A DNA stretch of 64,000 nt from Furfurilactobacillus milii (GCF_009863985.1 NZ_WEZT01000012.1:1-64000), one strand, 5' to 3'. Numbered from the stretch's first letter, positions 16,117 to 25,407 are shown. A program made the numbers and translations. Notes: a model not told the origin generated them from the sequence alone.

Positions 16117-18699
16117 TTAATTTTTAGCATGAAAAATCAGCAACCGTTTTTCTTTCTTGTTCGTCACTCGTTTGGCATTCACTACCATCGTAATCTGTAA
16201 CATGGTGAAAACCAGCGAATTGCGACGGCGATAAGCAATATACTTTCCATGCCAACTAGTTACGTATTTTTCTTTGTAGTTTCTAAGTCCCTGAAACCCA
16301 TAAAAACGATAGCCATATTCATAAATCAAATGTGCAATTCGTTCTTCAATAAAACTGAATCGAGAGACACCCACATTTGAAAGTGGCGCCATCCCCATAT
16401 TAAAGTCCTCAAAGCCAGACTCGGCATTGTGTTGCAATAAATGGATAAACATAACGTCCATCGTTCCGGATGGTGCATTCTTACCATAACGCATTAAGTC
16501 AATCGAAGAAATGCCTGAATGCGTGGGCATGTTTGTCGTAAAGGCGAGAATTTTGCCTTCAGCAGAACGCATTACATAAATAGACGACTGATCTAAATAG
16601 TAATCGTCAAAGAAGCCGAGCGAAAACCCACTTTCGTTTTGACCATCTAGCCACTCATCAGAAATGACTCGCAATTCGTGTAGCGTATCAGCATCAAACG
16701 GCGGTTTAAGTTCTTCAAACGTAATCCCGACTCGATCAAACTTACTCATCAGATTGCGGTCTGACTTCCGTTTTTTACCTTGCATACTAAACGAAGGCAG
16801 GTTGACGAAGCCCTCCTCACCGAACTTGAAAAAGTCATATCCTTTTTCATGAAGACTCATCGTTAAATCTTCATCGATCTCGTAAAACACGATGGAATAG
16901 CCTTCTTTGTCGGCGACGTCCATAAAATTATCAATAGCTGCATCGCGATATTGTTGATCGCCGACTGGTTCACCCATGACAATTAAACGATCAGCCTTCT
17001 TTTGATACATGAAGAACATCTTATCTTCACCATCGACGGTGTAAAAATAAAGGAGCTTATCGCGTAAGTACGCCAAATGACTGACTTCATTTCCGCCATA
17101 AGTATCAATAACATGAGCGACACGACGCTCATCGAACGGCACCTTAAAGATTGTCGACTTCCCATTATGCATATACCAGTAGACAATCGCCAATACCACC
17201 AACGCAATCGCAATCGCAATTAAACCGCTTAGCCAAACACGCTCGGTCGGAAACAACGCTGCTCTCGGCACATGATGCATCCGCTGATAATTAGGTGTGT
17301 TGTACACGCCAACAATAATATACGTTACAAAAATACCAACAAAGCTGATGCCGTCAAACAACATGGCACCCCATGAATACTCAAAGTGCTCACGATAAAA
17401 CTCTTTGTGGGACAACCATAGGGCCGCCAGCACTAGGACAAGGAAAACACTCATCTTGATAGACGGGTCCTTCCACATTGTGTTCAACGCAGCCATAATC
17501 AACACAACTGTCGTTGGCCAAAATGCGCGTTTAACACGCGAATTAACCCCACGCGCCAAGCCAATCAGTAAGAAACCCATGATGATGTTAATGGCCTGGT
17601 TAGCAAAATAAACAACGTATCCATACAAAGCGCCATAGACTTTGTTGTATTCCTGCAAGTGTGGAAAAGTTGAAACGAGGATAATCATGACCCCAGAAAA
17701 CCATAAGAAAACAGTTAAAAATACGTGCGCGATGCGTTGAAATAACTGCATCGGCAGGCCTTCAAAGGCGTGGTTAATCTTGCTACCGGTATCTTGAATG
17801 AAGAATAAAACACCGACTAAGAATGGCAAAATGTAATAAAAGATTCGGTAGAACAATAACCAAACTAGTGCACCAGCTTTACCTACACCAATAAAACCAA
17901 GCCCCGTTAGCATAAACGTATCAAACGATCCCAAACCACCGGGAATCATGGAAACAACCCCAGCAACTGAGGCAACGGCAAACATTGGCAAAACGGCTGC
18001 AAAATCAACTTTGACACCCATTAATGCACCAATAAAAATAAAGAACAAGGCACAAAACAACCATTCAAAACTGGAACCGGCCATTAATGAGAGTTGCCGT
18101 TTAAGTGTTAAGTCATTAAAAAACTCTGAATCCGTGAAGTGGGTAACTAACATCACGGTTGGAAAGTATAGGGCGCCGCCAACCATCCAAATCCAATAAC
18201 GAGCGAACATGCTGCCAGTATGCAATACAAAAATTTGAAAGAGCGCAATCCAACAAAGCAAAGATAGGCCAGTAACAAGGAACAATGCAATTTTTGAAAT
18301 TGCAAACAGAATCTGTTTGCGAGTTGCACCCTTGCTATAGAAATTTGCTCGCAAACTTGCCCCAAGTAAGCCACCAAATCCAGCAATATTAGTGAACGTA
18401 TTGACCGTCCATCCTGAACGAATAACATACCCTTTTTTAAACTTGCCAGGTAAAAATTTAACAATATTAAAATCGTAATTCAACATTGGAGTAACCGCAA
18501 TAAAGCCTACGACTAACATCAGTAACAGACTAGTTGGCGTTTGCTGCGAGAATGTTTCTGCCACTTCTTGCCCACTGATTTGTTGAATGTCTCGTCCCAC
18601 TTCATGAATCACATACAGCAGCACTGAGAATACAAACAGCAACCTTAGCAGCGTCATGTGGCGATTTATTGCCGCCCACATTTTTCGTAAAGTTTTCAT
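16117..18699 (-). CDS. mprF: Phosphatidylglycerol lysyltransferase / flippase MprF
   Basis: MprF adds an amino acid (usually lysine) from aminoacyl-tRNA to phosphatidylglycerol and moves the product to the outer leaflet, lowering the surface charge and protecting against cationic peptides. The 860-residue protein has about 500 residues of multi-pass membrane domain with a conserved MIPGGLGSFDTFML segment. A cytosolic synthase domain follows (about 530-840), with SGISSIDLMRY, FNMGMAPLSNVG and FQGLRNYKEKYVTSW. Size and two-part structure match full-length MprF. It stands alone, convergent with the LOG gene. Confidence 0.93.
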   Translation of the reverse strand: MKTLRKMWAAINRHMTLLRLLFVFSVLLYVIHEVGRDIQQISGQEVAETFSQQTPTSLLLMLVVGFIAVTPMLNYDFNIVKFLPGKFKKGYVIRSGWTVNTFTNIAGFGGLLGASLRANFYSKGATRKQILFAISKIALFLVTGLSLLCWIALFQIFVLHTGSMFARYWIWMVGGALYFPTVMLVTHFTDSEFFNDLTLKRQLSLMAGSSFEWLFCALFFIFIGALMGVKVDFAAVLPMFAVASVAGVVSMIPGGLGSFDTFMLTGLGFIGVGKAGALVWLLFYRIFYYILPFLVGVLFFIQDTGSKINHAFEGLPMQLFQRIAHVFLTVFLWFSGVMIILVSTFPHLQEYNKVYGALYGYVVYFANQAINIIMGFLLIGLARGVNSRVKRAFWPTTVVLIMAALNTMWKDPSIKMSVFLVLVLAALWLSHKEFYREHFEYSWGAMLFDGISFVGIFVTYIIVGVYNTPNYQRMHHVPRAALFPTERVWLSGLIAIAIALVVLAIVYWYMHNGKSTIFKVPFDERRVAHVIDTYGGNEVSHLAYLRDKLLYFYTVDGEDKMFFMYQKKADRLIVMGEPVGDQQYRDAAIDNFMDVADKEGYSIVFYEIDEDLTMSLHEKGYDFFKFGEEGFVNLPSFSMQGKKRKSDRNLMSKFDRVGITFEELKPPFDADTLHELRVISDEWLDGQNESGFSLGFFDDYYLDQSSIYVMRSAEGKILAFTTNMPTHSGISSIDLMRYGKNAPSGTMDVMFIHLLQHNAESGFEDFNMGMAPLSNVGVSRFSFIEERIAHLIYEYGYRFYGFQGLRNYKEKYVTSWHGKYIAYRRRNSLVFTMLQITMVVNAKRVTNKKEKRLLIFHAKN

Positions 18700-18857
18700 G
18701 CCTTACTCCCCTCAAAATAATCTTCTCTAGTTTACCATGCCAAACAGCAAGTAACGGTGGATTTAGACTTTTTTAAGAGTAGTTTGATGCTCAAAAGACA
18801 ATTTACCCAGCACCACTAGAACATTTGCTTACCACATTTAATCATTCAATAAAAGTA

Positions 18858-18886
18858 TTGTCTTCATTAGGTAATTTATATAATAT
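18858..18886 (+). promoter_or_regulatory. Candidate promoter of the Ser-rich surface protein gene
   Basis: TTGTCT and TAATAT are separated by 17 bases, 30 bases upstream of the ATG at 18916. Confidence 0.55.
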
Positions 18887-18915
18887 AAACGAATCAATAG
18901 CTTTCAGGATGAATT

Positions 18916-19629
18916 ATGCAAATATTCTTAACACTCGTTATAGCAGGCGCTTTCGGTTACGGAACCTACCGACTCTATCGTAAGCAAAACCTCAAACAAT
19001 TAGTGAGATGGCCACTTATTTTATTAACTGGTTTCTTATCATTGATATTTTTAATGAGCGCATTTACTGGCAATTCTACAAAGTCGTCCACTAACAATAC
19101 TTCAACGAGGAATGGTGTCCATGCTCATGTCAAACATCACAAAACTCACAAAAAAGAAGCTCATACGTCTTCAAGCAGTTCAGATGAATCATCATCAACA
19201 AGTGAATCTCAAAGCATCGCAGATAGCGAATCTCAGAGCGCCTCAGAAAGTGAATCGATTTCTGAGAGTCAAAGTAACTCGATATCCGAAAGCCAGAGCA
19301 ATTCCATATCTGAAAGTCAGTCTGTTTCTGCCAGTGAAAGTAGCTCTGTCAGTGTAAGCCAATCCATCACAGAGTCTGTGAGCGAATCAAAAAGTGCTTC
19401 GCAAGCTGCAGAACAATCACAATCAGCTGCCCAAGCTGCCGCTGACGCCCAAAGTTCCCGGCAAACATCTACTGTAGATTCTACTGCAGGACCCGTTATT
19501 GGAGATTCGCGTAGTCACATTTATCATTTACCTGGACAAAGGGCTTATCACATCAGTCCTGCTAACGCAGTGACCTTTAACTCAGAACAAGATGCTATAA
19601 ATGCGGGTTATCGAAAATCATTAAGATAG
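18916..19629 (+). CDS. Membrane-anchored Ser-rich protein with a C-terminal 'sunset'-type domain
   Basis: The 237-residue protein has two N-terminal membrane segments (IFLTLVIAGAFGYGTY and WPLILLTGFLSLIFLMSAF), a His/Lys-rich stretch (HAHVKHHKTHKK), and then about 95 residues of Ser-Glu-Gln low complexity built on SESQS units. The last 50 residues are a compact conserved-looking domain: GDSRSHIYHLPGQRAYH followed by EQDAINAGYRKSLR, which resembles the domain named 'sunset' in lactobacilli and related to Ada-type metal-binding ends. The function is unknown. The Ser-rich region probably spans the cell wall and displays the C-terminal domain. Confidence 0.8.
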   Translation: MQIFLTLVIAGAFGYGTYRLYRKQNLKQLVRWPLILLTGFLSLIFLMSAFTGNSTKSSTNNTSTRNGVHAHVKHHKTHKKEAHTSSSSSDESSSTSESQSIADSESQSASESESISESQSNSISESQSNSISESQSVSASESSSVSVSQSITESVSESKSASQAAEQSQSAAQAAADAQSSRQTSTVDSTAGPVIGDSRSHIYHLPGQRAYHISPANAVTFNSEQDAINAGYRKSLR

Positions 19630-19807
19630 CTCTATGCTAAAGATTTTGCGTAAGGATTGAACACTTAATTATTTTCAAATCTTCTAATTTATCTCAAAAA
19701 AACATCGTTTACGGTCGCTCATAACGTTAGAAAAACCGTATTTATATCACAGATATTAAAACACATTTTTGAACAATCACCATATTTGTATCTGTTTGCT
19801 CAAAGGA

Positions 19808-19843
19808 CAAAAAAAGCACTGATCCCAAGGATCAGTGCTTTTT
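19808..19843. terminator. Terminator of the rplJ-rplL operon
   Basis: AAAAAAAGCACTGATCC pairs with GGATCAGTGCTTTTT around CAA. It directly follows the rplL stop on the minus strand and could also end the Ser-rich gene. Confidence 0.93.
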
Positions 19844-19858
19844 ATTCAATGCATTTAA

Positions 19859-20224
19859 TTACTTAACAGTAACTGATGCACCAGCATCTTCAAGCTTAGC
19901 CTTCAAGTCGTTGGCGTCGTCTTCTGACAAGCCTTCCTTGACGTTCTTAGGAGCTGCGTCAACTAAGTCCTTAGCATCCTTCAAACCTAAGCCAGTAGCT
20001 TCACGAACGGCCTTGATGACCTTGATCTTTGATTGGCCAGCTGAGGTCAATTCAACATCAAATTCAGTCTTGGCTGCAGCGTCACCACCAGCAGCACCGG
20101 CAGCAGCAACTGGAGCAGCTGCACTAACACCGAATTCGTCTTCGATTGCTTTAACCAAGTCGTTTAATTCAACGATGGTTGCGTCTTTTAATTGATCAAC
20201 AATGCTTTGAGTATCTAAAGCCAT
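19859..20224 (-). CDS. rplL: 50S ribosomal protein L7/L12
   Basis: L7/L12 forms the multi-copy ribosomal stalk that recruits translational GTPases. The 121-residue protein has an N-terminal dimerisation domain, an Ala/Gly hinge ([17 protein letters not shown]) and the C-terminal domain with [16 protein letters not shown]. Length and order are standard. GGAGG precedes the ATG. It follows rplJ, its stalk anchor, 106 bases downstream. Confidence 0.97.
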   Translation of the reverse strand: MALDTQSIVDQLKDATIVELNDLVKAIEDEFGVSAAAPVAAAGAAGGDAAAKTEFDVELTSAGQSKIKVIKAVREATGLGLKDAKDLVDAAPKNVKEGLSEDDANDLKAKLEDAGASVTVK

Positions 20225-20330
20225 GATTGTTTTCCTCCAAATATTGGTTTTGCTGGTATTCCAGCGAATTAGTTTTACGAGTTAAGCTACATCTAATGTA
20301 TCAAACGCACCAAACGATGCATCGTCAACA

Positions 20331-20840
20331 TTAAGCAGCAGGTTCGTCATCCTTGTTGTCAGCAACTTGCTTAACAGCAAATGCGAAGCTGCGAATCGGT
20401 GATTGCAATTCGGAAGCAAGCATTGAAAGCAAGTCTTCGCGACTTGGTAACGTTGCGTAAGTGTTGATTTCGTCAACAGAAGCAACCTTACCTTCCATCA
20501 TGCCACCTTTGATTTCAAGGACATCATGATCCTTGGCAAACTTGGCCAAGATCCGTGCTGGGGCGATTGAATCATCACCATTACCGAAAGCCACAGCAGT
20601 AGGTCCAACGAATGTATCGTCAAGGCCATCAATGCCGGCTTTTTCAGCAGCGCGAACTAGAACTTTGTTTTTGATAACTTCCATGGCAACGTCTGAGTCA
20701 CGTAATTGCTTACGCAAATCCGTAACTTCTTCAACCGTTAAACCACGGTAATCAACAATAACAACTGATTTAGCAGCAGACAACTTCTTAGCGACGTCAT
20801 CAACTACAACAGCTTTTGCTGCAATCGTTTCTTTACTCAC
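20331..20840 (-). CDS. rplJ: 50S ribosomal protein L10
   Basis: L10 is the base of the L7/L12 stalk and, with L7/L12, represses its own mRNA. The 169-residue protein has [20 protein letters not shown] at the N-terminus and a C-terminal helix that binds L7/L12 dimers. The start codon is GTG at 20840, with GGAGG eight bases upstream. It is preceded by a structured leader at 20867-20997. Confidence 0.96.
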   Translation of the reverse strand: MSKETIAAKAVVVDDVAKKLSAAKSVVIVDYRGLTVEEVTDLRKQLRDSDVAMEVIKNKVLVRAAEKAGIDGLDDTFVGPTAVAFGNGDDSIAPARILAKFAKDHDVLEIKGGMMEGKVASVDEINTYATLPSREDLLSMLASELQSPIRSFAFAVKQVADNKDDEPAA

Positions 20841-20866
20841 GTTTTACACCTCCATGATTGATTTTT

Positions 20867-20997
20867 TACCTAAAAAAATCCCGTTGTCCTAAGACAACGG
20901 GTTCAAAGTCATTCATCACGAATTGCTTTGCCTCGGCAGGATATTAAGATAGCTGGATTAACAACCGTCACCTGAGTCTTAGGTAAAATTAATTTAC
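20867..20997 (-). promoter_or_regulatory. Ribosomal protein L10 leader
   Basis: The minus-strand leader of rplJ contains the CCTGCCGAGGCAAAG-type segment and a terminal hairpin CCCGTTGTC/GACAACGGG followed by ATTTTTTT. This matches the layout of the L10 leader of Firmicutes, in which the L10/L12 complex binds the RNA and favours the terminator. The start fits the promoter at 21004-21032. Confidence 0.88.
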
Positions 20998-21003
20998 TTA
21001 AAC

Positions 21004-21032
21004 ACTATAGCAAAGCAGTGGTGCTTCGTCAA
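21004..21032 (-). promoter_or_regulatory. rplJ promoter
   Basis: TTGACG and TATAGT on the minus strand are spaced by 17 bases, starting immediately after the rplA stop. It gives rplJ-rplL a transcript separate from rplK-rplA. Confidence 0.8.
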
Positions 21033-21040
21033 TGTTTGAT

Positions 21041-21730
21041 TTAGAAGCTTGCCAAATCGACAGCAACTGATGGGCCAAACGTTGAAGCTACTGATAAGTG
21101 TTGAACGTATGTGCCACGAACAGCGGCAGGACGTGCACGAACAATAACATCTTCGATAGCTTTAAAGTTACCAACCAATTGGTCAGCACTAAAGGATACC
21201 TTACCAATTTGAACGTGAACGTTTCCGTCACGGTCAGTCCGGTAAGTAACTTGACCACCCTTAGCATCCTTAACGGCTTGCGCAACATTCATCGTTACGG
21301 TACCCGTCTTAGGGTTAGGCATCAAGCCTTTAGGTCCTAATTGACGGCCCAAACGACCTACTTTAGCCATCATGTCTGGTGTTGCAATTGCAACATCAAA
21401 GTCCAACCAGCCATCAGAGATCTTTTGAACTAAGTCGTCGTCACCGACTTCATCGGCACCTGCATCTTTAGCAGCTTGTGCTTGGTCACCACGAGCAAAA
21501 ACAATTACTCGTTGTGTCTTACCAGTTCCGTTAGGCAAAACCATTGCCCCACGTAACTGTTGGTCTGCCTGCTTGGTATCCAAGTTGAGCTTGAAAGCAA
21601 TCTCAACCGTTGCATCGAACTTTGCATAGTCGATGTCTTTTACCAAGGCAACCGCGTCTTCTACGCTGTAAGCTTTAGTCTTATCAACTTGCTTAAGCGC
21701 ATCTTGGTACTTCTTGCCCTTTTTGGCCAT
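21041..21730 (-). CDS. rplA: 50S ribosomal protein L1
   Basis: L1 forms the second, mobile stalk of the large subunit. The 229-residue protein carries the RNA-binding [20 protein letters not shown] segment that is nearly invariant in the family. AGGAGG precedes the ATG. The 148-base spacer upstream includes a small hairpin with a GAAA loop (CAGTGAAAACTG) and could hold an L1 autoregulatory site, though no specific motif can be assigned. Confidence 0.97.
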   Translation of the reverse strand: MAKKGKKYQDALKQVDKTKAYSVEDAVALVKDIDYAKFDATVEIAFKLNLDTKQADQQLRGAMVLPNGTGKTQRVIVFARGDQAQAAKDAGADEVGDDDLVQKISDGWLDFDVAIATPDMMAKVGRLGRQLGPKGLMPNPKTGTVTMNVAQAVKDAKGGQVTYRTDRDGNVHVQIGKVSFSADQLVGNFKAIEDVIVRARPAAVRGTYVQHLSVASTFGPSVAVDLASF

Positions 21731-21878
21731 TGTGTTTTCCTCCTAGCAAATGTGGTATGGCGATGTTACACAAGGGTGAAACCAGGTCATCATATGATAG
21801 CCCTGCGCATCCCGTGAACATCTTCCACCTGATACATTCAGTTTTCACTGAGTATCCGTACTTGTCCGTTGTTTAGGC

Positions 21879-22304
21879 TTAGCCTTCTACAGTAAAGCCC
21901 ATGCTCCGAGCAGTACCTTCAACCATGCGCATTGCGGCTTCAACGTCGGCAGCGTTTAGATCTTGCATCTTAGTTGTGGCAATTTCCTTAACTTGATCCT
22001 TGGTTACCGTAGCAACCTTTTTCGTGTTAGGTTCGCCAGAACCATGTTCAACACCAGCAGCCTTCTTCAATAGAACAGAAGCTGGCGGGGTCTTTGTAAC
22101 GAAGTCGAATGAACGATCCTCATATACAGTGATAACAACTGGAATCAACAAACCTGCTTGATCAGCAGTACGGGCATTGAAGTCCTTTGTGAATCCCATG
22201 ATGTTAATCCCTGCTTGACCTAAAGCAGGACCAACCGGCGGAGCAGGTGTTGCTTTACCGGCAGGAATTTGTAACTTAACAACATTAGCCACTTTTTTAG
22301 CCAT
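21879..22304 (-). CDS. rplK: 50S ribosomal protein L11
   Basis: L11 binds the GTPase-associated centre of 23S rRNA and is required for RelA-type stringent sensing. The 141-residue protein has the family start [20 protein letters not shown] and the C-terminal RNA-binding domain ending in [19 protein letters not shown] precedes the ATG. It begins the rplK-rplA transcript. Confidence 0.97.
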   Translation of the reverse strand: MAKKVANVVKLQIPAGKATPAPPVGPALGQAGINIMGFTKDFNARTADQAGLLIPVVITVYEDRSFDFVTKTPPASVLLKKAAGVEHGSGEPNTKKVATVTKDQVKEIATTKMQDLNAADVEAAMRMVEGTARSMGFTVEG

Positions 22305-22385
22305 GTCTAATTCCTCCTTGAGTGTGGTAGTTGATGGCGCGTTAGAATTACGCCTCCCACGATATGCTTAAACGCATACCGTAGT

Positions 22386-22414
22386 AGTTTACCATGATGG
22401 CAAACGGCTGACAA
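22386..22414 (-). promoter_or_regulatory. rplK promoter
   Basis: TTGTCA and TAAACT on the minus strand are separated by 17 bases, directly after the nusG stop codon. Confidence 0.7.
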
Positions 22415-22417
22415 GTC

Positions 22418-22969
22418 CTACTGAATCTTTTCGACCTGATTGAATTCCAATTCGGCAGAAGTTTCACGGCCAAACATCGTTACATTAACCTTCAACTTTT
22501 GTTTTTCGTTATCAACTTCGGTAACCTTACCGACCATGTCTGAAAAGGCGCCATCAGTAATACGAACAGATTCGCCAACTTCGAGTTCAAAGTCGGCCTT
22601 GGCCTTCTTGTCTTCGCCCAAACGGTGAAGAATTAAATCGACTTCGTCAGGCAACAATGGTGTTGGTTTAGAACCACCACCATGTGAGCCCACGAACCCG
22701 GTAACGTTCGGCGTGTTACGCACGATGTACCAAGCCTGATCAGTCATGATCATTTCAACAAGCACGTAGCCAGGAAAGTCGTTTTCGATGACCGTCTTTG
22801 CCTTACCATCTTTTACCTGTTGCGTTTCTTCTTCTGGCACAACCACTCGGAAGATGTAATCAGACATCCCCATTGATTGCGCACGTGATTCCAAGTTGTC
22901 CCGTACTTTGTTTTCATAACCTGAATACGTGTGTAACACATACCAAAGTTTTTCAGCCGTTTCAGCCAT
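22418..22969 (-). CDS. nusG: Transcription termination/antitermination factor NusG
   Basis: NusG binds RNA polymerase and links it to Rho or the ribosome. The 183-residue protein has the NGN domain (WYVLHTYSGYENKVRDNL, then FPGYVLVEMIM and VRNTPNVTGFVGS) and the C-terminal KOW domain (GESVRITDGAFSDMVGKV). The ATG at 22969 is set by GGAGG eight bases upstream; the frame to 22984 adds five residues containing that site. It is separated from secE by a hairpin terminator. Confidence 0.97.
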   Translation of the reverse strand: MAETAEKLWYVLHTYSGYENKVRDNLESRAQSMGMSDYIFRVVVPEEETQQVKDGKAKTVIENDFPGYVLVEMIMTDQAWYIVRNTPNVTGFVGSHGGGSKPTPLLPDEVDLILHRLGEDKKAKADFELEVGESVRITDGAFSDMVGKVTEVDNEKQKLKVNVTMFGRETSAELEFNQVEKIQ

Positions 22970-23003
22970 GTTTAAATCCTCCATTTTTTAAAACAGTGCA
23001 AAA

Positions 23004-23035
23004 TAAAAAAACTTCGACTTAGCCGACGAAGTTTT
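23004..23035 (-). terminator. Terminator or attenuator between secE and nusG
   Basis: AAAAACTTCG and CGAAGTTTTTTT flank a loop on the minus strand. It sits 15 bases before the nusG binding site inside the usual secE-nusG operon, so it probably acts as a partial terminator. Confidence 0.75.
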
Positions 23036-23116
23036 TCGATTAAATGCATTATAACAAAAATTCCACTGTCTTGCTACTGTCAATCATTGTGCCACCAGTA
23101 GCTACAAACGTTCGCA

Positions 23117-23293
23117 CTAGGCTAACCAAGTAATCAGGGCCTGTACGCCCCAGTCAATAAGTGCAAAAAATAACGCAAACGCCACCGAAACAGAAATAAC
23201 AATAGATGAATCTCGCCGATTTTCGCGAGCCGTTGGCCAGCGAACAATTTTCAACTCAGCAAATACGCTCTTTAAAAAACGCCACAAATGCAT
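23117..23293 (-). CDS. secE: Preprotein translocase subunit SecE
   Basis: SecE clamps SecY in the SecYEG channel. The frame encodes 58 residues, starting MHLWRFFKSVFAELKIVRWP, with the conserved amphipathic helix (FAELKIVRWPTARE) and one membrane segment (IVISVSVAFALFFALIDWGV). This is the short single-span form of Gram-positive bacteria. GGAGG lies seven bases upstream of the ATG, immediately after the rpmG stop. It is followed by nusG. Confidence 0.93.
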   Translation of the reverse strand: MHLWRFLKSVFAELKIVRWPTARENRRDSSIVISVSVAFALFFALIDWGVQALITWLA

Positions 23294-23305
23294 GATTCAG
23301 CCTCC

Positions 23306-23455
23306 TTATTTTGTTTCTTGGTGCAGTGTGTATTGTCCACAGTGTTTACAAAACTTGTTTACCTCTAGTCGTTTTGTCCGACTAGGGTTCGCTGTGATGG
23401 TATAGTTACGTGATCCGCAGACTGAACATGCCAGTGCGACTTTTTTTGTGGCCAT
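23306..23455 (-). CDS. rpmG: 50S ribosomal protein L33
   Basis: The 49-residue protein starts [19 protein letters not shown] and carries two Cys pairs (CSVCG and CKHCG), so it is the zinc-binding (C+) type of L33. GGAGG precedes the ATG. The rpmG-secE-nusG order is standard in Firmicutes. Confidence 0.94.
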   Translation of the reverse strand: MATKKVALACSVCGSRNYTITANPSRTKRLEVNKFCKHCGQYTLHQETK

Positions 23456-23557
23456 TACTGGCACCTCCGAAATTTCTTAACAATTACGATTTCACGGCTA
23501 TTGACCACTTCAAATCACCAATATTTCTAGGCGAGCGTGAGTCAATAATCAGATAAC

Positions 23558-23586
23558 AGATTATCACGTCCAGACCCCTATGTCAA
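23558..23586 (-). promoter_or_regulatory. rpmG-secE promoter
   Basis: A perfect -35 TTGACA and a -10 TAATCT are separated by 17 bases on the minus strand; the -35 overlaps the stop codon of the upstream sigma-factor gene. Confidence 0.8.
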
Positions 23587-24179
23587 TTAGCGCCACTGGC
23601 TAACAGCACTGTCACCGCCTTTTCGTGACATCGATTGGCCGCATTGCGCACCTTTGTGTATGAACACTGAAAGTGAACTGCGATGTGCTCGATTGTCAGC
23701 CCGATACTTAACCCCCACCAAACCTGTTGCTCGAATTCTGAGAACCGATCGCACAGATAAACAAGTCGATCTTGCAATTCCAAGCGAGTCAGTCCGTCTG
23801 GCTCAATACTAGACAAGTTGCAAACATGACTATCTGCCGATTGGGCCTCTATTGACTCACTAACCTCCTCGTGAAGTCGTTTCTGTGCCTGTTGCCGACG
23901 ACGCAAATCGAAGCCGCGGTTGCGCACATTCAGTCGGTAGTACGTTGCAAACTCACCAACAGTCCGGCCACGATACCGTTTTAGTGTAGTCATTAACACC
24001 ATCCGACATTCTTGAAGCCAATCATCACGTTCTAACAAGCGACCCTTGAAGTTTAACTCGCGAAACCATTTGTTAACCAAGGGCAAATAACGTTGAAAAA
24101 GACTGTCAAACGCTAGTTCATCACCCGCAATTGCCGCTGTAATGACAACATCTTCTTCCTCACGACTCCAATAATTCAT
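23583..24179 (-). CDS. sigH: Sigma-70 family RNA polymerase sigma factor (SigH/ComX-like)
   Basis: The 198-residue protein has a region-2-like domain (GDELAFDSLFQRYLPLVNKW, then ERDDWLQECRMVLMTTLKRY) and a region-4 helix-turn-helix (FEQQVWWGLSIGLTIEHIA followed by CSYTKVRNAANRC). Location between rlmB and rpmG is that of sigH in Firmicutes. In lactobacilli this factor is often the only alternative sigma and is tied to competence-gene expression. The ATG at 24179 has GTGGGGG upstream. The leader contains a perfect 24-bp palindrome. Confidence 0.85.
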   Translation of the reverse strand: MNYWSREEEDVVITAAIAGDELAFDSLFQRYLPLVNKWFRELNFKGRLLERDDWLQECRMVLMTTLKRYRGRTVGEFATYYRLNVRNRGFDLRRRQQAQKRLHEEVSESIEAQSADSHVCNLSSIEPDGLTRLELQDRLVYLCDRFSEFEQQVWWGLSIGLTIEHIAVHFQCSYTKVRNAANRCHEKAVTVLLASGAN

Positions 24180-24205
24180 TATGACCCCCACTTTCCTGCT
24201 TGAAT

Positions 24206-24229
24206 GCAAAATGGTCCAGACCATTTTGC
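24206..24229. promoter_or_regulatory. Perfect palindrome in the sigH leader
   Basis: GCAAAATGGTC and GACCATTTTGC are exact inverted arms around CA, 27 bases upstream of the sigH ATG. It may be an operator or an mRNA hairpin next to the ribosome binding site. It is not a terminator on the minus strand because ATTC, not a T run, follows. Confidence 0.7.
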
Positions 24230-24446
24230 TTAGCAGAGCTACCTTAAGGCCACAATAGTTAATCAGCAACCAAACGAACGTTCGAAAAAGGCCACTTTGT
24301 TGTCAATTATTATGATATTCATTTGTTCGACCATAAATAAATGGCCATTTTTTAAAATTTACCAACACAAGCAGCGAATGTAAGCGATTATTATGCCAAA
24401 CTAAACCACAGAATTTAATAAATTGTTCGGTAGTAATGACGGTACG

Positions 24447-24475
24447 AAAAAAGAGCCAATTTAAACGGCTCTTTT
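24447..24475 (-). terminator. Terminator downstream of rlmB
   Basis: AAAAGAGCC pairs with GGCTCTTTT around an AT-rich loop. It lies about 50 bases after the rlmB stop on the minus strand. The rest of the 344-base gap to sigH is AT-rich and holds no convincing gene. Confidence 0.88.
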
Positions 24476-24523
24476 GTTTAAAAATTTTACGATTATAAAA
24501 ATTTTTTTTCAAAATAATCGATT

Positions 24524-25399
24524 TTATAGTGGGTGACGAGAGTTGAATCCCGCATATATCAGTAAAGAAGCTGCTACCGAAGCATTCAAGCTTTGCACAT
24601 GACCGACCATTGGAATGGTCAGCATTTCGTCAACTGTCTTCTTCAATAGCGCCGAAATTCCCTTGCCTTCGTTACCAATAACTAAAGCAGTTGGACCGGT
24701 TGCATCCCATTGACGGAAGTCCTTGCCCTTCATATCGGTGCCAAAAATCCACAGACCACGGTCCTTCAACTCTTTAACGGTCGCAACTAGATTTGTCACC
24801 CGTGCAACTGGCACATGTTCAATGGCACCTGTAGATGTTTTCGCAACAACAGATGTTAGCCCAACGGCACGACGTTTAGGAATAATAACACCATGAACAC
24901 CCGCTGCATCAGCAGTTCGTAAAATTGAACCTAAGTTATGGGGATCTTCAATAGAATCCAAAATCAAGAAAAACGGTGCTTCCTGAGCTTGCTCTGCTTT
25001 AGCAAACAAATCATCAACACTAGCGTAGGCAAACGGCGGAATGGCAAGGACAACCCCCTGATGGTTTTGACCATTTGTCATAAAGTCAAGCTTCTTCTTA
25101 GGAACGGTACTCATCACAAGATGTCGCCCTGTCGCTAACGATTCAATATTGCGAATTGCATCTGCACGCAAACCCTCTTGAATAAAAACTTTATTAATTT
25201 GTTGATCTGAAGCCAAAGCTGCCTCGACTGGGTGTCGGCCAATAATAAAGTCCGTTGATGAATCATCATTTTGATCCGGTCTTTGTGTGACCCTAACCTC
25301 ACGTTCCTTGTGTTCGTTATTTTTGCGGCGTTGAGGGCGCGACTTGTGATCGTTAAACCGATCATTGTGTTGACCGTTTCGTTGCTGTTTTTCTGCCAT
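24524..25399 (-). CDS. rlmB: 23S rRNA 2'-O-ribose G2251 methyltransferase RlmB
   Basis: RlmB is a SpoU-class knotted methylase acting on G2251 of the peptidyl-transferase P loop. The 291-residue protein has motif 1 (DPHNLGSILRTADAAGVHG), motif 2 (ALVIGNEGKGIS) and motif 3 (VQSLNASVAASLLIY). About 50 charged N-terminal residues rich in Arg, Lys, Asn and His precede the substrate-binding domain (IIGRHPVEAAL). It follows mrnC after eight bases. Confidence 0.93.
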   Translation of the reverse strand: MAEKQQRNGQHNDRFNDHKSRPQRRKNNEHKEREVRVTQRPDQNDDSSTDFIIGRHPVEAALASDQQINKVFIQEGLRADAIRNIESLATGRHLVMSTVPKKKLDFMTNGQNHQGVVLAIPPFAYASVDDLFAKAEQAQEAPFFLILDSIEDPHNLGSILRTADAAGVHGVIIPKRRAVGLTSVVAKTSTGAIEHVPVARVTNLVATVKELKDRGLWIFGTDMKGKDFRQWDATGPTALVIGNEGKGISALLKKTVDEMLTIPMVGHVQSLNASVAASLLIYAGFNSRHPL

Positions 25400-25407
25400 G
25401 TTTCTTT

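Noticed and set aside
24303-24512. 69-residue minus-strand open frame between sigH and rlmB
   Set aside because: It runs through the rlmB terminator, is AT-rich, and lacks a ribosome binding site.
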